This document shows, one piece after another, positions 19,827 to 29,880 of a DNA stretch of 64,000 nucleotides. Under the pieces are notes generated by a model, which saw only the letters and a list, made by a program, of their open reading frames with translations, did not search any database and was not told where the DNA came from. The position numbers and the translations under genes are program-made. Source of the stretch: an uncultured Flavobacteriales bacterium. Lineage in GTDB: Bacteria > Bacteroidota > Bacteroidia > Flavobacteriales_D > Crocinitomicaceae. The stretch lies in assembly GCA_913020765.1 (NCBI GenBank), contig CAJWAO010000001.1, positions 22,151 to 86,150 on the forward strand, in the 5' to 3' direction. Within the stretch, counting starts at the first letter, position 1, and each line of letters opens with the position of its first letter.

Positions 19827-20078
19827 CTACGCTTTTGATAAACTAAATGTGTAGCTTTCCATAATTTGATTGGCAAGCATTTTTTTGCATGCCTCATCTA
19901 CCTTTTCTCTGGCAATTTCTTGTGAGTCTGCTTCCACAAAAAGTCTGATGTGTCGACCAATTCGAACACCATCTATCTCTGGGAGTCCTACATTTGCCAT
20001 AGAACTACTCACTGCTTTTCCTTGAGGATCGAGCAAAGCATCTAGTGGCATTACATCGATTTCCGCTTTAAATTTCAT
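19827..20078 (-). CDS. purS: Phosphoribosylformylglycinamidine synthase subunit PurS
   Basis: LLDPQGKAVSSSMANVGLPEIDGVRIGRHIRLFVEAD. Confidence 0.9.
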   Translation of the reverse strand: MKFKAEIDVMPLDALLDPQGKAVSSSMANVGLPEIDGVRIGRHIRLFVEADSQEIAREKVDEACKKMLANQIMESYTFSLSKA

Positions 20079-20904
20079 CTTTAGTTAATTTGATTGAATG
20101 ATAGATTGAAGCTATAAAGTACAAAGTTAAAATAAATGGGATAGACAGCACCTTGAAAAACGGAATACTTATCGCCGAAATGAGAATTAAAAATAATTTT
20201 AGTTGATTTTCTCTAGACTTGGATTTTTCAATTTTTAAGGACATCAAAGGAATTGGAAGGACCATAAATGTGGAGAAGATTATAACAATTACCGCTAGCG
20301 AGTAACAATCGAAACTAAGCTGAACTATTTCAAGTTCACTGCCCCAACTTTTCATGTGGCCCGAAAAGTAAAGGGGAAAAAAAGAGAATATAATCGCTGT
20401 GAGTGGTGTTGGGAATCCAATAAAACTTGTGGTCTGACGGGTATCAATATTGAATTTAGCCAGCCGGAATAAGGCAAAAAAGGGAATTAAAAATGCAATA
20501 AAGGGGAGGAATTTAACACTTGCATCAAATTTATTCGGAATTTGATGAAATGTCGCGTTTACCCACGTAAAAAATTCTTGAAGAACATAATAGTCATAAA
20601 AGGTTTGATTTGGCGAGTAAGTTTCGTTTAAAGTGCTGTCATCAATTCCCAAAATAATCATAAAAAACATTAGAAATCCTGGTGCTACTCCAAATGTAAT
20701 AAGGTCTGATAAAGAATCTAGTTGTTTACCAAGATCACTCATTACCCCTAACTTCCGAGCTACAAATCCATCGGCAAAATCAAACAAAGCGCCTAAAAAA
20801 ATTGCATAAACTGCAAAGTTTAATTGGCCACAAAAACAAAAAAGTATTGAAAGCATGCCGCAGATGAGGTTCATACTTGTTAGTAAATTTGCAATATTGA
20901 ACAT
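20068..20904 (-). CDS. pssA: CDP-diacylglycerol--serine O-phosphatidyltransferase
   Basis: CDP-alcohol phosphotransferase motif DGFVARKLGVMSDLGKQLDSLSD; multiple TM helices. Confidence 0.9.
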   Translation of the reverse strand: MFNIANLLTSMNLICGMLSILFCFCGQLNFAVYAIFLGALFDFADGFVARKLGVMSDLGKQLDSLSDLITFGVAPGFLMFFMIILGIDDSTLNETYSPNQTFYDYYVLQEFFTWVNATFHQIPNKFDASVKFLPFIAFLIPFFALFRLAKFNIDTRQTTSFIGFPTPLTAIIFSFFPLYFSGHMKSWGSELEIVQLSFDCYSLAVIVIIFSTFMVLPIPLMSLKIEKSKSRENQLKLFLILISAISIPFFKVLSIPFILTLYFIASIYHSIKLTKDEI

Positions 20905-21022
20905 GGTCTTATCGTAAAATGCAGTAAAATCGATACTTCTTCTTTATCTTTGCATGCATATTATCAATTACAAAGAACACAATTTTTAACGAATTCTGTT
21001 GTTTAAATACTAAATTAGTTTT

Positions 21023-22120
21023 ATGTCTAAAAAAGTAACATGCATACTTTTTTGTGTCTTTGCGGTTTCGAGTGTTTATGCTCAAGATATTGCACCCAAA
21101 TACTCTAATGAGTTTTTGAATTTAGGAGTAGGAGCTGAAGCTTATGGAATGGGCAATTGTATTGTGGCTGATGTGGACGATGCAAATGCACTTTACTGGA
21201 ACCCTGCTGGTTTGGTCGGCGTGCAGAAATGGGCGGAAGTCTCGTTCATGCACTCTGAATATTTTGCTGGCATAGCCAAGTATGATTACTTAGCAGTAGC
21301 GCATGCGATAGACGAGAATAGTGCCTTAGGAATTGGGTTTATTCGATTTGGAGTAGATGATATTCCCAATACCACTCAGCTTATTGATAACAATGGGGCT
21401 ATAAATTATGACAACGTTAGCTCATTTTCTGCTGGTGATTATGCTTTTTTTGGGAGCTATGCCCGAAAACTGAAGGTTCCTGGATTAAGTTTGGGCGGTA
21501 GTGCCAAGGTTATTTATCGTCAGGTTGGAGATTTTGCCAAATCATGGGGATTTGGTCTTGATGCGGGATTAAAATACAAGAGAAATGAGCACTTCACCTT
21601 CGGATTAATGGCACGTGATGTTACCTCAACTTTCAATGCTTGGGTTTTTACTTTGGACGAGCAAACACAAAATATTTTTCTTCAAACCGGTAATGAAATT
21701 CCTCAGAATGGTCTAGAATTGACCTTACCTAGGCTTATCATAGCCGCTAGTACGCAATATAATCTTGGTTCGAAAGGCTTGTATGCAGGAGGGGAGATAG
21801 ATATTGATATAACGACCGACGGAAAAAGAAATACCCTATTGAAACTCAATCCTTTCTCCTTAGATCCTCATTGCGGCATTAAAATTGGATTTAAAGATCT
21901 TGTTCAGGTTCGAGGCGGAATCTCTAGTATCCAGCAATTTTCAAATGTGGATAATAGTCAATATTGGGGTATGCAGCCGAATTTGGGTCTTGGGATTGGT
22001 TTTAAAGGATTTTCTTTAGATTATGCATTCACACGTCTTGGAGCAAGTGATGCGAACTACTACACACATATATTTTCGATTAAACTGCGTTTGGATAAAC
22101 CTAAAAATGCTGCAAAATGA
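21023..22120 (+). CDS. PorV/PorQ family type IX secretion outer-membrane protein
   Basis: Signal peptide; FLNLGVGAEAYGMGNCIVADVDDANALYWNPAGLVGV typical PorV/PorQ N-terminus; beta-barrel-like C-terminus. Confidence 0.85.
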   Translation: MSKKVTCILFCVFAVSSVYAQDIAPKYSNEFLNLGVGAEAYGMGNCIVADVDDANALYWNPAGLVGVQKWAEVSFMHSEYFAGIAKYDYLAVAHAIDENSALGIGFIRFGVDDIPNTTQLIDNNGAINYDNVSSFSAGDYAFFGSYARKLKVPGLSLGGSAKVIYRQVGDFAKSWGFGLDAGLKYKRNEHFTFGLMARDVTSTFNAWVFTLDEQTQNIFLQTGNEIPQNGLELTLPRLIIAASTQYNLGSKGLYAGGEIDIDITTDGKRNTLLKLNPFSLDPHCGIKIGFKDLVQVRGGISSIQQFSNVDNSQYWGMQPNLGLGIGFKGFSLDYAFTRLGASDANYYTHIFSIKLRLDKPKNAAK

Positions 22121-25100
22121 AATTCGGATTTCTTTTGGTAGTTTCTCTGATCAGCACTTTCACTGTGGCACAGACCTACGGCAATGAATGGATTTCCTAT
22201 GACCAGAAGTATTTTTCATTTCCAGTGGTGGAAGCTGGAATTTATAAGATTGATTATCCTACCTTAGTCGCTGCTGGAGTTCCACTTTCAGGATTAAGTT
22301 CCTCAAATTTTCAAATCTTCGGTAAAGAAAGAGAGATCCCGCTTTTTATTGAAGATGGCGGAGATCAAACCATAGAAAGTGGTGATTTTATCATTTTCTA
22401 TGCGGAGGGTAATGATGGCTGGTTAGATTCCTCTTTGTATGACAATACAGATTGGATAGGAAACCCAAAATACAGTCTCTATAATGATACCCTGCATTAT
22501 TTTTTAACCTGGAACTCTTCGACAGACAATTTACGTTTTAGTGAGGAGACAGCAGATGATTTTGAGAATTATTCTGCTGATGAATTCGTAATTGAAGAGA
22601 GGTTTGATTTTTATTCAAATAGTTACAATGAAGGTGAGAAATCTGCGGATGCCTCTAGTTCTTTTTTTATGCCGGGAGAAGGCTGGGGGAGTACCCCCAA
22701 AAATGGAAATAATGGATATACATGGGATTTTAGCGCATTGAACTTTGCTGGAATTTACCAAGGACAAAATGCACCTTTGATTGAATACGAATCTGTTGTG
22801 GTTGGCCGTTCAAATGCATTGCAGGTAAATCCTGAAAGTGGTAACCACCACACAAAACATACGATTGGAAATAGCAATTATACTTTGGTGGACTCGGTCT
22901 TTACAGGTTATCAAAGTGTTTTTGTAAATGGTTCATTTCCTGCAGACGTGATTTCATCGAATGGAAATTCTAATTTCAAGGTAAATATCATAGGTGATTT
23001 AAATGTTGCAACTGATTATCAATCGATCAATTATTGGTCTTTTCATTACCCGAGATCTTTATCCTTCTCATCCGAAGCAAGTGTGGATTTCGAGGTCATA
23101 AACTCAGCAGCATTGAAATCGAAAATTGAAATTAGTGGGGGGCAGTTTGTAGGTCCAGTAGCTTTCGTTATCGGCCCAGAACCCTATAAGCTAAAAATTG
23201 TTGAAAGCAATGGTGTTTATAAATGCCTGGTCCCAAATGCTACTTTATCCGATCGGCAAAAGGTTTTTATCGAGAGCAACCCTGGGATAACCAATGTAAC
23301 GGCTTTACAGGCTGTCAACCAGAATGGTTTCTTTACCGATTTCGCATCCACCTCCAATTTAGAAAGTGTGTTACTTTTTGTGTATAATGAAAAGTTAGGC
23401 AACGCAGTGAATGATTATGTGGCATACCGTTCGTCTGAAAGTGGTGGATCTTACAATGTTCTCGCCGCTGAGGTTTCAGAGCTCTATCAACAATACGGGG
23501 GCGGCATTCCAAAGCACATTAATGGTATTCGGAGGTTTGCACATCATATGTATGCGTCGTCCAGCTCGAAGCCTATTGGGTTATTTCTTCTAGGAAAAGG
23601 CATTAGAGAAGCAAATATTACTTCACTGACAAGCATAGGCCCTGGTTCAAGAACGAACAATTTGGCTTATCAAAACTCACTCGTTCCTTCTTTTGGTCAG
23701 CCCTCATGCGATGCGTGTATTACCTCTAACCTCCAGGGTACAAATAAATGGACACCACTGATACCGACAGGAAGGATTTCCGTCAAAACTCAAGCAGAGC
23801 TTGCGACTTATTTATCCAAAATTGTGGCCTTTGATGCACAACAGAATCAGGATGACGTTTACAATACGAACACCAAAGATTGGCAGAAGCATATTTTGCA
23901 CTTTTCAGGTGGGGAGGACTTTCAGGAGCAGCAGGCTTTTCAAAACTACCTCAACACAATGGCTATGAAGGCGGAGGATTACTATTTTGGTGGAAAAGTT
24001 AAACTTATTGCAAAAGAGAATGACAATCCAATTAGCCCCTCCGAACTGCAAGGAATTACAGACCGCATCAGTGAGGGTGTTTCATTAATGAATTTTTTCG
24101 GTCATTTCTCAACTACGGAAAGTGGTTTTGATATTAACCTGGATAATCCAGCCAATTGGGATAATGAAGGAAGATACCCTTTGTTATTAGCAAATTCATG
24201 TTATAATGGTAATATTTTTCATAATTCTACCTCTAATTCTGAGAGCTTTGTTTTGACACCTAATGCGGGAGTCATTGCCTATTTAGGGACGCTAAATTAC
24301 GGCTTCACGGGAGCTTTACAATCCTACTCCAATCACTTTTATGATCAGTTTTCTCGTTACAACTACGGAGGAACCATCGGTCAGCACATAAAGGCAACCA
24401 TTGACTCTGTATTAGACGAAAACACAAGCTTGATATACGAGACTACGTTTTTACAAATGACCCTTCATGGCGACCCGATGATTCGTTTAAATTGGCATGA
24501 GCTCCCCGAAATTGAGCTTACAGATTCTCGTGTTTCTTTTGGCCCAGAAGATATCTCTTTGGCAACTGATTCAATTGAAGTAAATGTGAAAATACGAAAC
24601 CTTGGTAAGGCAATAACAGACACATTTGATCTAACAATTAATCGAAACTTTCCCAACTCGGACATTGATTCAAATTACGTATTCAATATCCCTGGGCTTA
24701 ACTATGAAAAAGTTTTGAATCTGAAGCTACCTCTCCAGTCAAGCCAAGGGGTTGGGGTCAATAAGTTTACTGTTAAGGTGGATCGTCCTGATTTCATTGA
24801 AGAGCAATATGATGAACTTATCAATAATCAGGTAATTAAGAATTTTCAAATAAATGTTGATGGAGTAGAGCCAGTTTGGCCTGAAAACTTCGCAGTGCTT
24901 CCAATAGACTCAATTAGTGTTCGGGCATCCACAATCGATGTACTTGCAGCGTTAAATACCTATCGATTTGAGTTAGATACGACACCGAACTTTAATAGTG
25001 AGTTTGCAAGAATGCATACTAAAACCATTGAAGGGGGATTACTTACGGTTCATCCATCTGAATGGGTGTTGAAATCAAGCGGCAACGCTGCTGCATTACA

Positions 25101-27279
25101 ATTACAAGATAGTACTGTCTATTTTTGGCGCGTGGCTCTAGAAGATAATGAACTCGTTTGGAAGCAAAGATCCTTTCAATATATTGCAAATAAAAGAGGA
25201 TGGGGACAAGATGTATATGGTCAATTTATTTCGAATTCATTCAATGGTGTAGAATTGAATTCTTCGAATTTTTATAGAGAATTTACTCCCATCGAGGCAG
25301 ATATTTCATGCCTCTGCAAATCAACTTCGCAATCACCAGGCCATTATGACAATGCTTGGTATTTAAATAGTATTCAACAGGAATATAATATTTGTACGAC
25401 CACACCAAAATTTCATGTGGCGGTTATAGATAAGGCTACGCTTGAGCCATGGGGTACGCGCTACATAAATGCAAATGGGTCCATTCAGAATCCAGACCAC
25501 AACTTTGGAAACAACAACGACAATGGAGGATGTGAAGACCGCGTCATGAAATACTTTACGTTCAATCAAACCAATACAACGGATCTAAATTCATTTAGAA
25601 ATTTTATTGAAAATGAAATCCCGGATGGGAATTATATCCTGATTTATACGCCAATGACAACGCGTTACGACCTCTGGGATGCATTGAGTCCTGATTTGTA
25701 TACTACTTTTGCATCCATGGGTTCTGACAGTATTGTTCCTGGAAGAGCAAATCGGCCATTTATCTTTTTGACTCGAAAAGGAGATTCAAATTTTGTTGTA
25801 GAAATTTTTTCTCAGAATAATGAGGATATCTATTTAGACACATTGATTACTGGTGCTGAGGTAGTTGGATTTGAATCCTCCCCGGTCATCGGCCCTGTCC
25901 AGCAATGGAATTCAATTCATTGGAAACAAAATCCATTAGAGTCTAATACGGCAGATACAACGTATTTAGAAATACAACTTTTAGATGAATTTGGCAATTA
26001 CCAGAGTTCGATTGATACTTTATTCACCCTGCATGATTCAATCATTAATCTGCAGAATATAATCGATGTAGAACTGAACCCAAAAATAAAGTTATCGAGC
26101 AAATATAAAGATTTAACTAGTCAAACGCCGGCTCAAATGGATTTTTGGCATGTTTTATATGATCCAATTCCGGAAGCAGCGATTGTAGGCAATGGTAATT
26201 TTCTTTGGGCACCTTCAGACACCCTACAGGAAGGACAGCAGGGTTCATTTTCAATAGACGTGGCGAATATTAGTGACGTCTCTATGGACTCCTTACTGGT
26301 TTCATATTTTATTTTAGATGAAAATCAGGAAAAACATTTTATCCCCTATAATAGAACGGACTCTCTGCGTGTTGGAGGTATATTGTCTGATACTATTTCT
26401 TTTGGAACAGCCAATTTAGTGGGCTCAAACTTTTTCTGTATGGAGGTGAATCCCTATGTGGATTTATCATTAACACTTACAGATCAACCAGAACAATCAC
26501 ATATTAATAATATTCTTCAATATCCTTTTACAGTTGTTTCTGAGGATATTAACCCAATTTTAGATGTTACCTTCAATGGTGTTCATATTTTAAATGAGGA
26601 CATCGTTGCACCCACTTCGGAGATAAATATTTCTTTAAACGACGAGAACCCGTATTTACTTTTAGATACAGATGCTGATACCTCATTATTTGGAATTTTC
26701 ATTACCGATCCTGATGGGATCGTTTCTCGAATTCCTTTCATAGATGCTGCAGGAAATATTGTGATGAATTGGATGCCAGGAGACGATAATCAAAACAAGT
26801 TTAAAATTAGCTATCCTGCTTATTTTGAGAAGTCGGGGGTATATACGCTTCTTGTACAAGGTTCCGATAAGTCGGGAAATGCCTCAGGTGATTTTGAGTA
26901 TGAAATCGATTTTACGGTTGTGCATGAATCAAGGATTTCGCAGCTCATGAATTACCCTAATCCATTTTCGACGCAGACTAGATTTGTTTTTACACTTACA
27001 GGTGATATTGTTCCAGATGAACTGCTAATTCAAATAATGACCATTAGTGGTCGAGTCGTAAGAGAAATATCTGAAGGTGAAATAGGTCCTATCCAGATTG
27101 GACGAAATATTACCGAATTTGCCTGGGATGGAAGAGATCAATTTGGAGATATATTGGCAAATGGCGTTTATCTCTATCGCGTAAAGGCTAAAATAGATGG
27201 AAAAGATATCGAGCTATTAGACTCAGGTGCCGACCAGTACTTTCATAAGGGATTGGGAAAAATGTATATTATTCGCTAG
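22117..27279 (+). CDS. Large C25-peptidase (PorU/PorU2-like) T9SS protein
   Basis: Signal peptide; C25 dyad candidates FFGHFSTTESG (His) and LLLANSCYNGN (Cys); FlgD-like/T9SS C-terminal MNYPNPFSTQTRFVFTL...GNITEF.WDGRDQFGDILANGVYLYRVKA-type module; ATGA overlap with the PorV-like gene. Confidence 0.85.
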   Translation: MKFGFLLVVSLISTFTVAQTYGNEWISYDQKYFSFPVVEAGIYKIDYPTLVAAGVPLSGLSSSNFQIFGKEREIPLFIEDGGDQTIESGDFIIFYAEGNDGWLDSSLYDNTDWIGNPKYSLYNDTLHYFLTWNSSTDNLRFSEETADDFENYSADEFVIEERFDFYSNSYNEGEKSADASSSFFMPGEGWGSTPKNGNNGYTWDFSALNFAGIYQGQNAPLIEYESVVVGRSNALQVNPESGNHHTKHTIGNSNYTLVDSVFTGYQSVFVNGSFPADVISSNGNSNFKVNIIGDLNVATDYQSINYWSFHYPRSLSFSSEASVDFEVINSAALKSKIEISGGQFVGPVAFVIGPEPYKLKIVESNGVYKCLVPNATLSDRQKVFIESNPGITNVTALQAVNQNGFFTDFASTSNLESVLLFVYNEKLGNAVNDYVAYRSSESGGSYNVLAAEVSELYQQYGGGIPKHINGIRRFAHHMYASSSSKPIGLFLLGKGIREANITSLTSIGPGSRTNNLAYQNSLVPSFGQPSCDACITSNLQGTNKWTPLIPTGRISVKTQAELATYLSKIVAFDAQQNQDDVYNTNTKDWQKHILHFSGGEDFQEQQAFQNYLNTMAMKAEDYYFGGKVKLIAKENDNPISPSELQGITDRISEGVSLMNFFGHFSTTESGFDINLDNPANWDNEGRYPLLLANSCYNGNIFHNSTSNSESFVLTPNAGVIAYLGTLNYGFTGALQSYSNHFYDQFSRYNYGGTIGQHIKATIDSVLDENTSLIYETTFLQMTLHGDPMIRLNWHELPEIELTDSRVSFGPEDISLATDSIEVNVKIRNLGKAITDTFDLTINRNFPNSDIDSNYVFNIPGLNYEKVLNLKLPLQSSQGVGVNKFTVKVDRPDFIEEQYDELINNQVIKNFQINVDGVEPVWPENFAVLPIDSISVRASTIDVLAALNTYRFELDTTPNFNSEFARMHTKTIEGGLLTVHPSEWVLKSSGNAAALQLQDSTVYFWRVALEDNELVWKQRSFQYIANKRGWGQDVYGQFISNSFNGVELNSSNFYREFTPIEADISCLCKSTSQSPGHYDNAWYLNSIQQEYNICTTTPKFHVAVIDKATLEPWGTRYINANGSIQNPDHNFGNNNDNGGCEDRVMKYFTFNQTNTTDLNSFRNFIENEIPDGNYILIYTPMTTRYDLWDALSPDLYTTFASMGSDSIVPGRANRPFIFLTRKGDSNFVVEIFSQNNEDIYLDTLITGAEVVGFESSPVIGPVQQWNSIHWKQNPLESNTADTTYLEIQLLDEFGNYQSSIDTLFTLHDSIINLQNIIDVELNPKIKLSSKYKDLTSQTPAQMDFWHVLYDPIPEAAIVGNGNFLWAPSDTLQEGQQGSFSIDVANISDVSMDSLLVSYFILDENQEKHFIPYNRTDSLRVGGILSDTISFGTANLVGSNFFCMEVNPYVDLSLTLTDQPEQSHINNILQYPFTVVSEDINPILDVTFNGVHILNEDIVAPTSEINISLNDENPYLLLDTDADTSLFGIFITDPDGIVSRIPFIDAAGNIVMNWMPGDDNQNKFKISYPAYFEKSGVYTLLVQGSDKSGNASGDFEYEIDFTVVHESRISQLMNYPNPFSTQTRFVFTLTGDIVPDELLIQIMTISGRVVREISEGEIGPIQIGRNITEFAWDGRDQFGDILANGVYLYRVKAKIDGKDIELLDSGADQYFHKGLGKMYIIR

Positions 27280-28496
27280 AAGAATTTGCAGCTGAATATT
27301 GCCGTGTCATCTACGAAGCTAAGATCTCCTCTCCAATCGTCTAGCTTAGAAAAAATAATATTATTCATATCTTCCATCTTCAATGGCGCATAGGACTGTG
27401 CTGCCTTTACGAGTTGGTTTACGCCAAAAAGCTTTCCTTCATTATTTTCAAGTTCAATCAATCCATCCGTGTAGAGCACAAATGTCGAGTTAGGGCTAAG
27501 TTGAATCATACCTACATTTATCTGAGGTATTTCGTCGAGCATACCCAGTCCAATGCATCCCTTATCGAGCATGAATACTTTGCGCCCATGAAGAATGAAT
27601 GGGTGGTTATGACCGGCATTGACATATTTCATTTGTCTTGTGTAGGCATTGTAGTGTGCGATAAAAAAGGTAATAAATTTTTCTCCTTTTGCACTCCTCA
27701 TTACTTTTTTGTTGAGTTCCTCTATAAGAAAGGGCATCTCAAATCTTTGATACTTAAAAAGAGTTCTTATCGTAGCTTGAAAGTTAGCCATTAAGAGTGC
27801 TGCACTGATTCCTTTACCTGATACATCAGCAATACATATGATATACTCATCATCTCCAAGAGGTATAAAGTCATAATAATCGCCACCTATCGCATGCCTC
27901 GGGATGTATTTCGCTGATAGGTCCATTTTACTATTTGAGGGCAGTTCTGACGGGAACAAGAGCTTTTGCATTTCGGATGCAACCTCTAACTCTTTCGATA
28001 TTCTCTCTTTAATGATGTTTTGCTTACCGAGTCTCTTGTTTTCAACAGCCACTGCAATGATATTTGTAAGTGTTTGAACAAATGAAAAATAACTTGTTTC
28101 ACTATCACTATCTAGATTGCTAGAAAGTAACAAAAATGCAAGCGGTTTCTCAGAATGGAATACTGGGATTATGACTTGAAATTGGTGTAGAATTTTAGAT
28201 TGCGAGGACTCAATAATGGTTATTTCCCTAAATCGACTAAATTCCTTGTCAATTTCTTTCAGGTCAATTTTTCCTTTAAAACCAATTTTTATAGGATTTT
28301 CCCATTCTTTTTGGTTTAGAAGTAATACAAATTTTGAAAACCCGAGTTGCTCTTTCAGGATGAATGTATATATTTTCAATAAATGCTGAACAGGCGCATT
28401 TTCGTTGATCGCATTTGTGATTTCCAACAAAGACATAAGCTTGATCTCTTTAACCTCATTTTGGTACACTAAATCTTGCTCTCTTGTGGTATACAT
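27276..28496 (-). CDS. GAF-like plus SpoIIE/PP2C-type serine phosphatase
   Basis: RHAIGGDYYDFIPLGDDEYIICIADVSGKGISAALLMANFQA, NAGHNHPFI, FVLYTDGLIE, FVDDTAIF. Confidence 0.9.
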   Translation of the reverse strand: MYTTREQDLVYQNEVKEIKLMSLLEITNAINENAPVQHLLKIYTFILKEQLGFSKFVLLLNQKEWENPIKIGFKGKIDLKEIDKEFSRFREITIIESSQSKILHQFQVIIPVFHSEKPLAFLLLSSNLDSDSETSYFSFVQTLTNIIAVAVENKRLGKQNIIKERISKELEVASEMQKLLFPSELPSNSKMDLSAKYIPRHAIGGDYYDFIPLGDDEYIICIADVSGKGISAALLMANFQATIRTLFKYQRFEMPFLIEELNKKVMRSAKGEKFITFFIAHYNAYTRQMKYVNAGHNHPFILHGRKVFMLDKGCIGLGMLDEIPQINVGMIQLSPNSTFVLYTDGLIELENNEGKLFGVNQLVKAAQSYAPLKMEDMNNIIFSKLDDWRGDLSFVDDTAIFSCKFF

Positions 28497-28498
28497 GA

Positions 28499-29416
28499 TT
28501 ATTTTTTAAAAAGCTTTGGTAGGTTTCTCAACACTGCCAATTCTTTAAGTTTCTCTTTTGCTTCTATACAAGGTGTTCCGAAGTATGTCTTTCCTTCCTC
28601 GAGATCTTTTGTGATTCCCGACTGCCCCAACACGGTGACATTATCCTGAATGGTAACTTTACTTGCACATCCTACTTGCCCCCAAATTGTGACATTATTT
28701 TTTATGGTTACGCATCCAGCAATTCCAGTTCCTGATGCGATTATACAATTGACTCCAATTACAGTGTCATGTCCGATTTGAACAAGGTTATCAATTTTAG
28801 TTCCCTCACCAATTGTTGTGTAGGATGATACTCCCGCATCAATGGTCGATGCCGCTCCAATTTCAACATGACTTTCAATTTTCACTCCACCAATTGTATT
28901 CAATGGGGAATGTTTCTTGTTTTTTGTGTTGTAGTAAAATGCGTGATGTCCAATTACTGCATTTGGACCTATAATCACGTGGTCTTTTATTTCTACGTTA
29001 TCCATGATTACTACCCCAGGAAGTATTTTCGTATGTGCACCAATTTGAATGTTATTGCCAAGTGACACGCTATCTGCAATAACCGCACTTGAGGATATTT
29101 CTTGCATTTTACCGGCACCTATTTCTGCTTGTGAGAAGTAAATGCTGCATAATTTATTGTAGTCCTCGAAGGGGGTCTCAGAAAAGATGATTGCCTTGCC
29201 CGCGGGAACCTCTACATTTTGATTTATAATTATGGTATTGGCCTTTGAAGAAAGGGCGCGAGCGAAATACTTGGGATGGTCTACAAAGATCAAGTCACCC
29301 GTCTCCACTCGATTTATTTCGCTTAATCCATAGACGATATGCTTCACAGGACCTTGAAAATTTCGTTTTAGTTCTGCTGCTATTTCTTCAATGTATTTTG
29401 GAGAAGTAAATCTCAT
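28499..29416 (-). CDS. LpxD-like UDP-3-O-acylglucosamine N-acyltransferase (left-handed beta-helix)
   Basis: Hexapeptide repeats; IGGVKIESHVEIGAASTIDAGV, NLVQIGHDTVIGVNCIIASGTGIAG. Confidence 0.85.
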   Translation of the reverse strand: MRFTSPKYIEEIAAELKRNFQGPVKHIVYGLSEINRVETGDLIFVDHPKYFARALSSKANTIIINQNVEVPAGKAIIFSETPFEDYNKLCSIYFSQAEIGAGKMQEISSSAVIADSVSLGNNIQIGAHTKILPGVVIMDNVEIKDHVIIGPNAVIGHHAFYYNTKNKKHSPLNTIGGVKIESHVEIGAASTIDAGVSSYTTIGEGTKIDNLVQIGHDTVIGVNCIIASGTGIAGCVTIKNNVTIWGQVGCASKVTIQDNVTVLGQSGITKDLEEGKTYFGTPCIEAKEKLKELAVLRNLPKLFKK

Positions 29417-29584
29417 TTAGCAATTTTTTCAAAAATAAGGATTGAAAGAACACTATATAGCGGTCATAAAAAAGACTTATCCCCTTTACTATGTTCAAAT
29501 AGGAGACAGAAGATTTATTCAAAAGTTTTGATGTTATTAAAAAAGAAATTCCTATTTTTGCCTTCCATTTTTGAACATACCATT

Positions 29585-29839
29585 ATGAAAAAAGATATAC
29601 ACCCAGACGATTACAGACTTGTTGTCTTCAAAGACATGTCCAATGATTATGCATTTTTATGCCCATCATGCGCTCCTACAAAGGACAAGATCAAATGGGA
29701 AGATGGTAATGAATACCCTCTAGTAAAGCTTGATATTTCTCACAAGTCACATCCGTTTTTTACGGGAGTGGCGCAGTTTGTAGATACGGCAGGTAGAATT
29801 GATAAGTTCAAGAACCGTCACGGTCGTCATATGAAGTAA
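29585..29839 (+). CDS. rpmE2: 50S ribosomal protein L31, type B
   Basis: MKKDIHPDDYRLVVFKDMSNDYAFLCPSC...SHPFFTGVAQFVDTAGRIDKFKNRHG; start moved from 29528, -7-like TATTTTTG at 29553-29560. Confidence 0.93.
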   Translation: MKKDIHPDDYRLVVFKDMSNDYAFLCPSCAPTKDKIKWEDGNEYPLVKLDISHKSHPFFTGVAQFVDTAGRIDKFKNRHGRHMK

Positions 29840-29855
29840 ACAAAATCGATATTCT

Positions 29856-29880
29856 AAAAGTCCTTTCGAGGGCTTTTTTT
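29856..29880 (+). terminator. Rho-independent terminator after rpmE2
   Basis: AAAAGTCCT-TTCG-AGGGCTTTT followed by T tract. Confidence 0.8.

Noticed and set aside
27414-27794. 126-aa plus-strand ORF opposite the PP2C phosphatase
   Set aside because: Shadow ORF; the opposite strand has intact catalytic motifs
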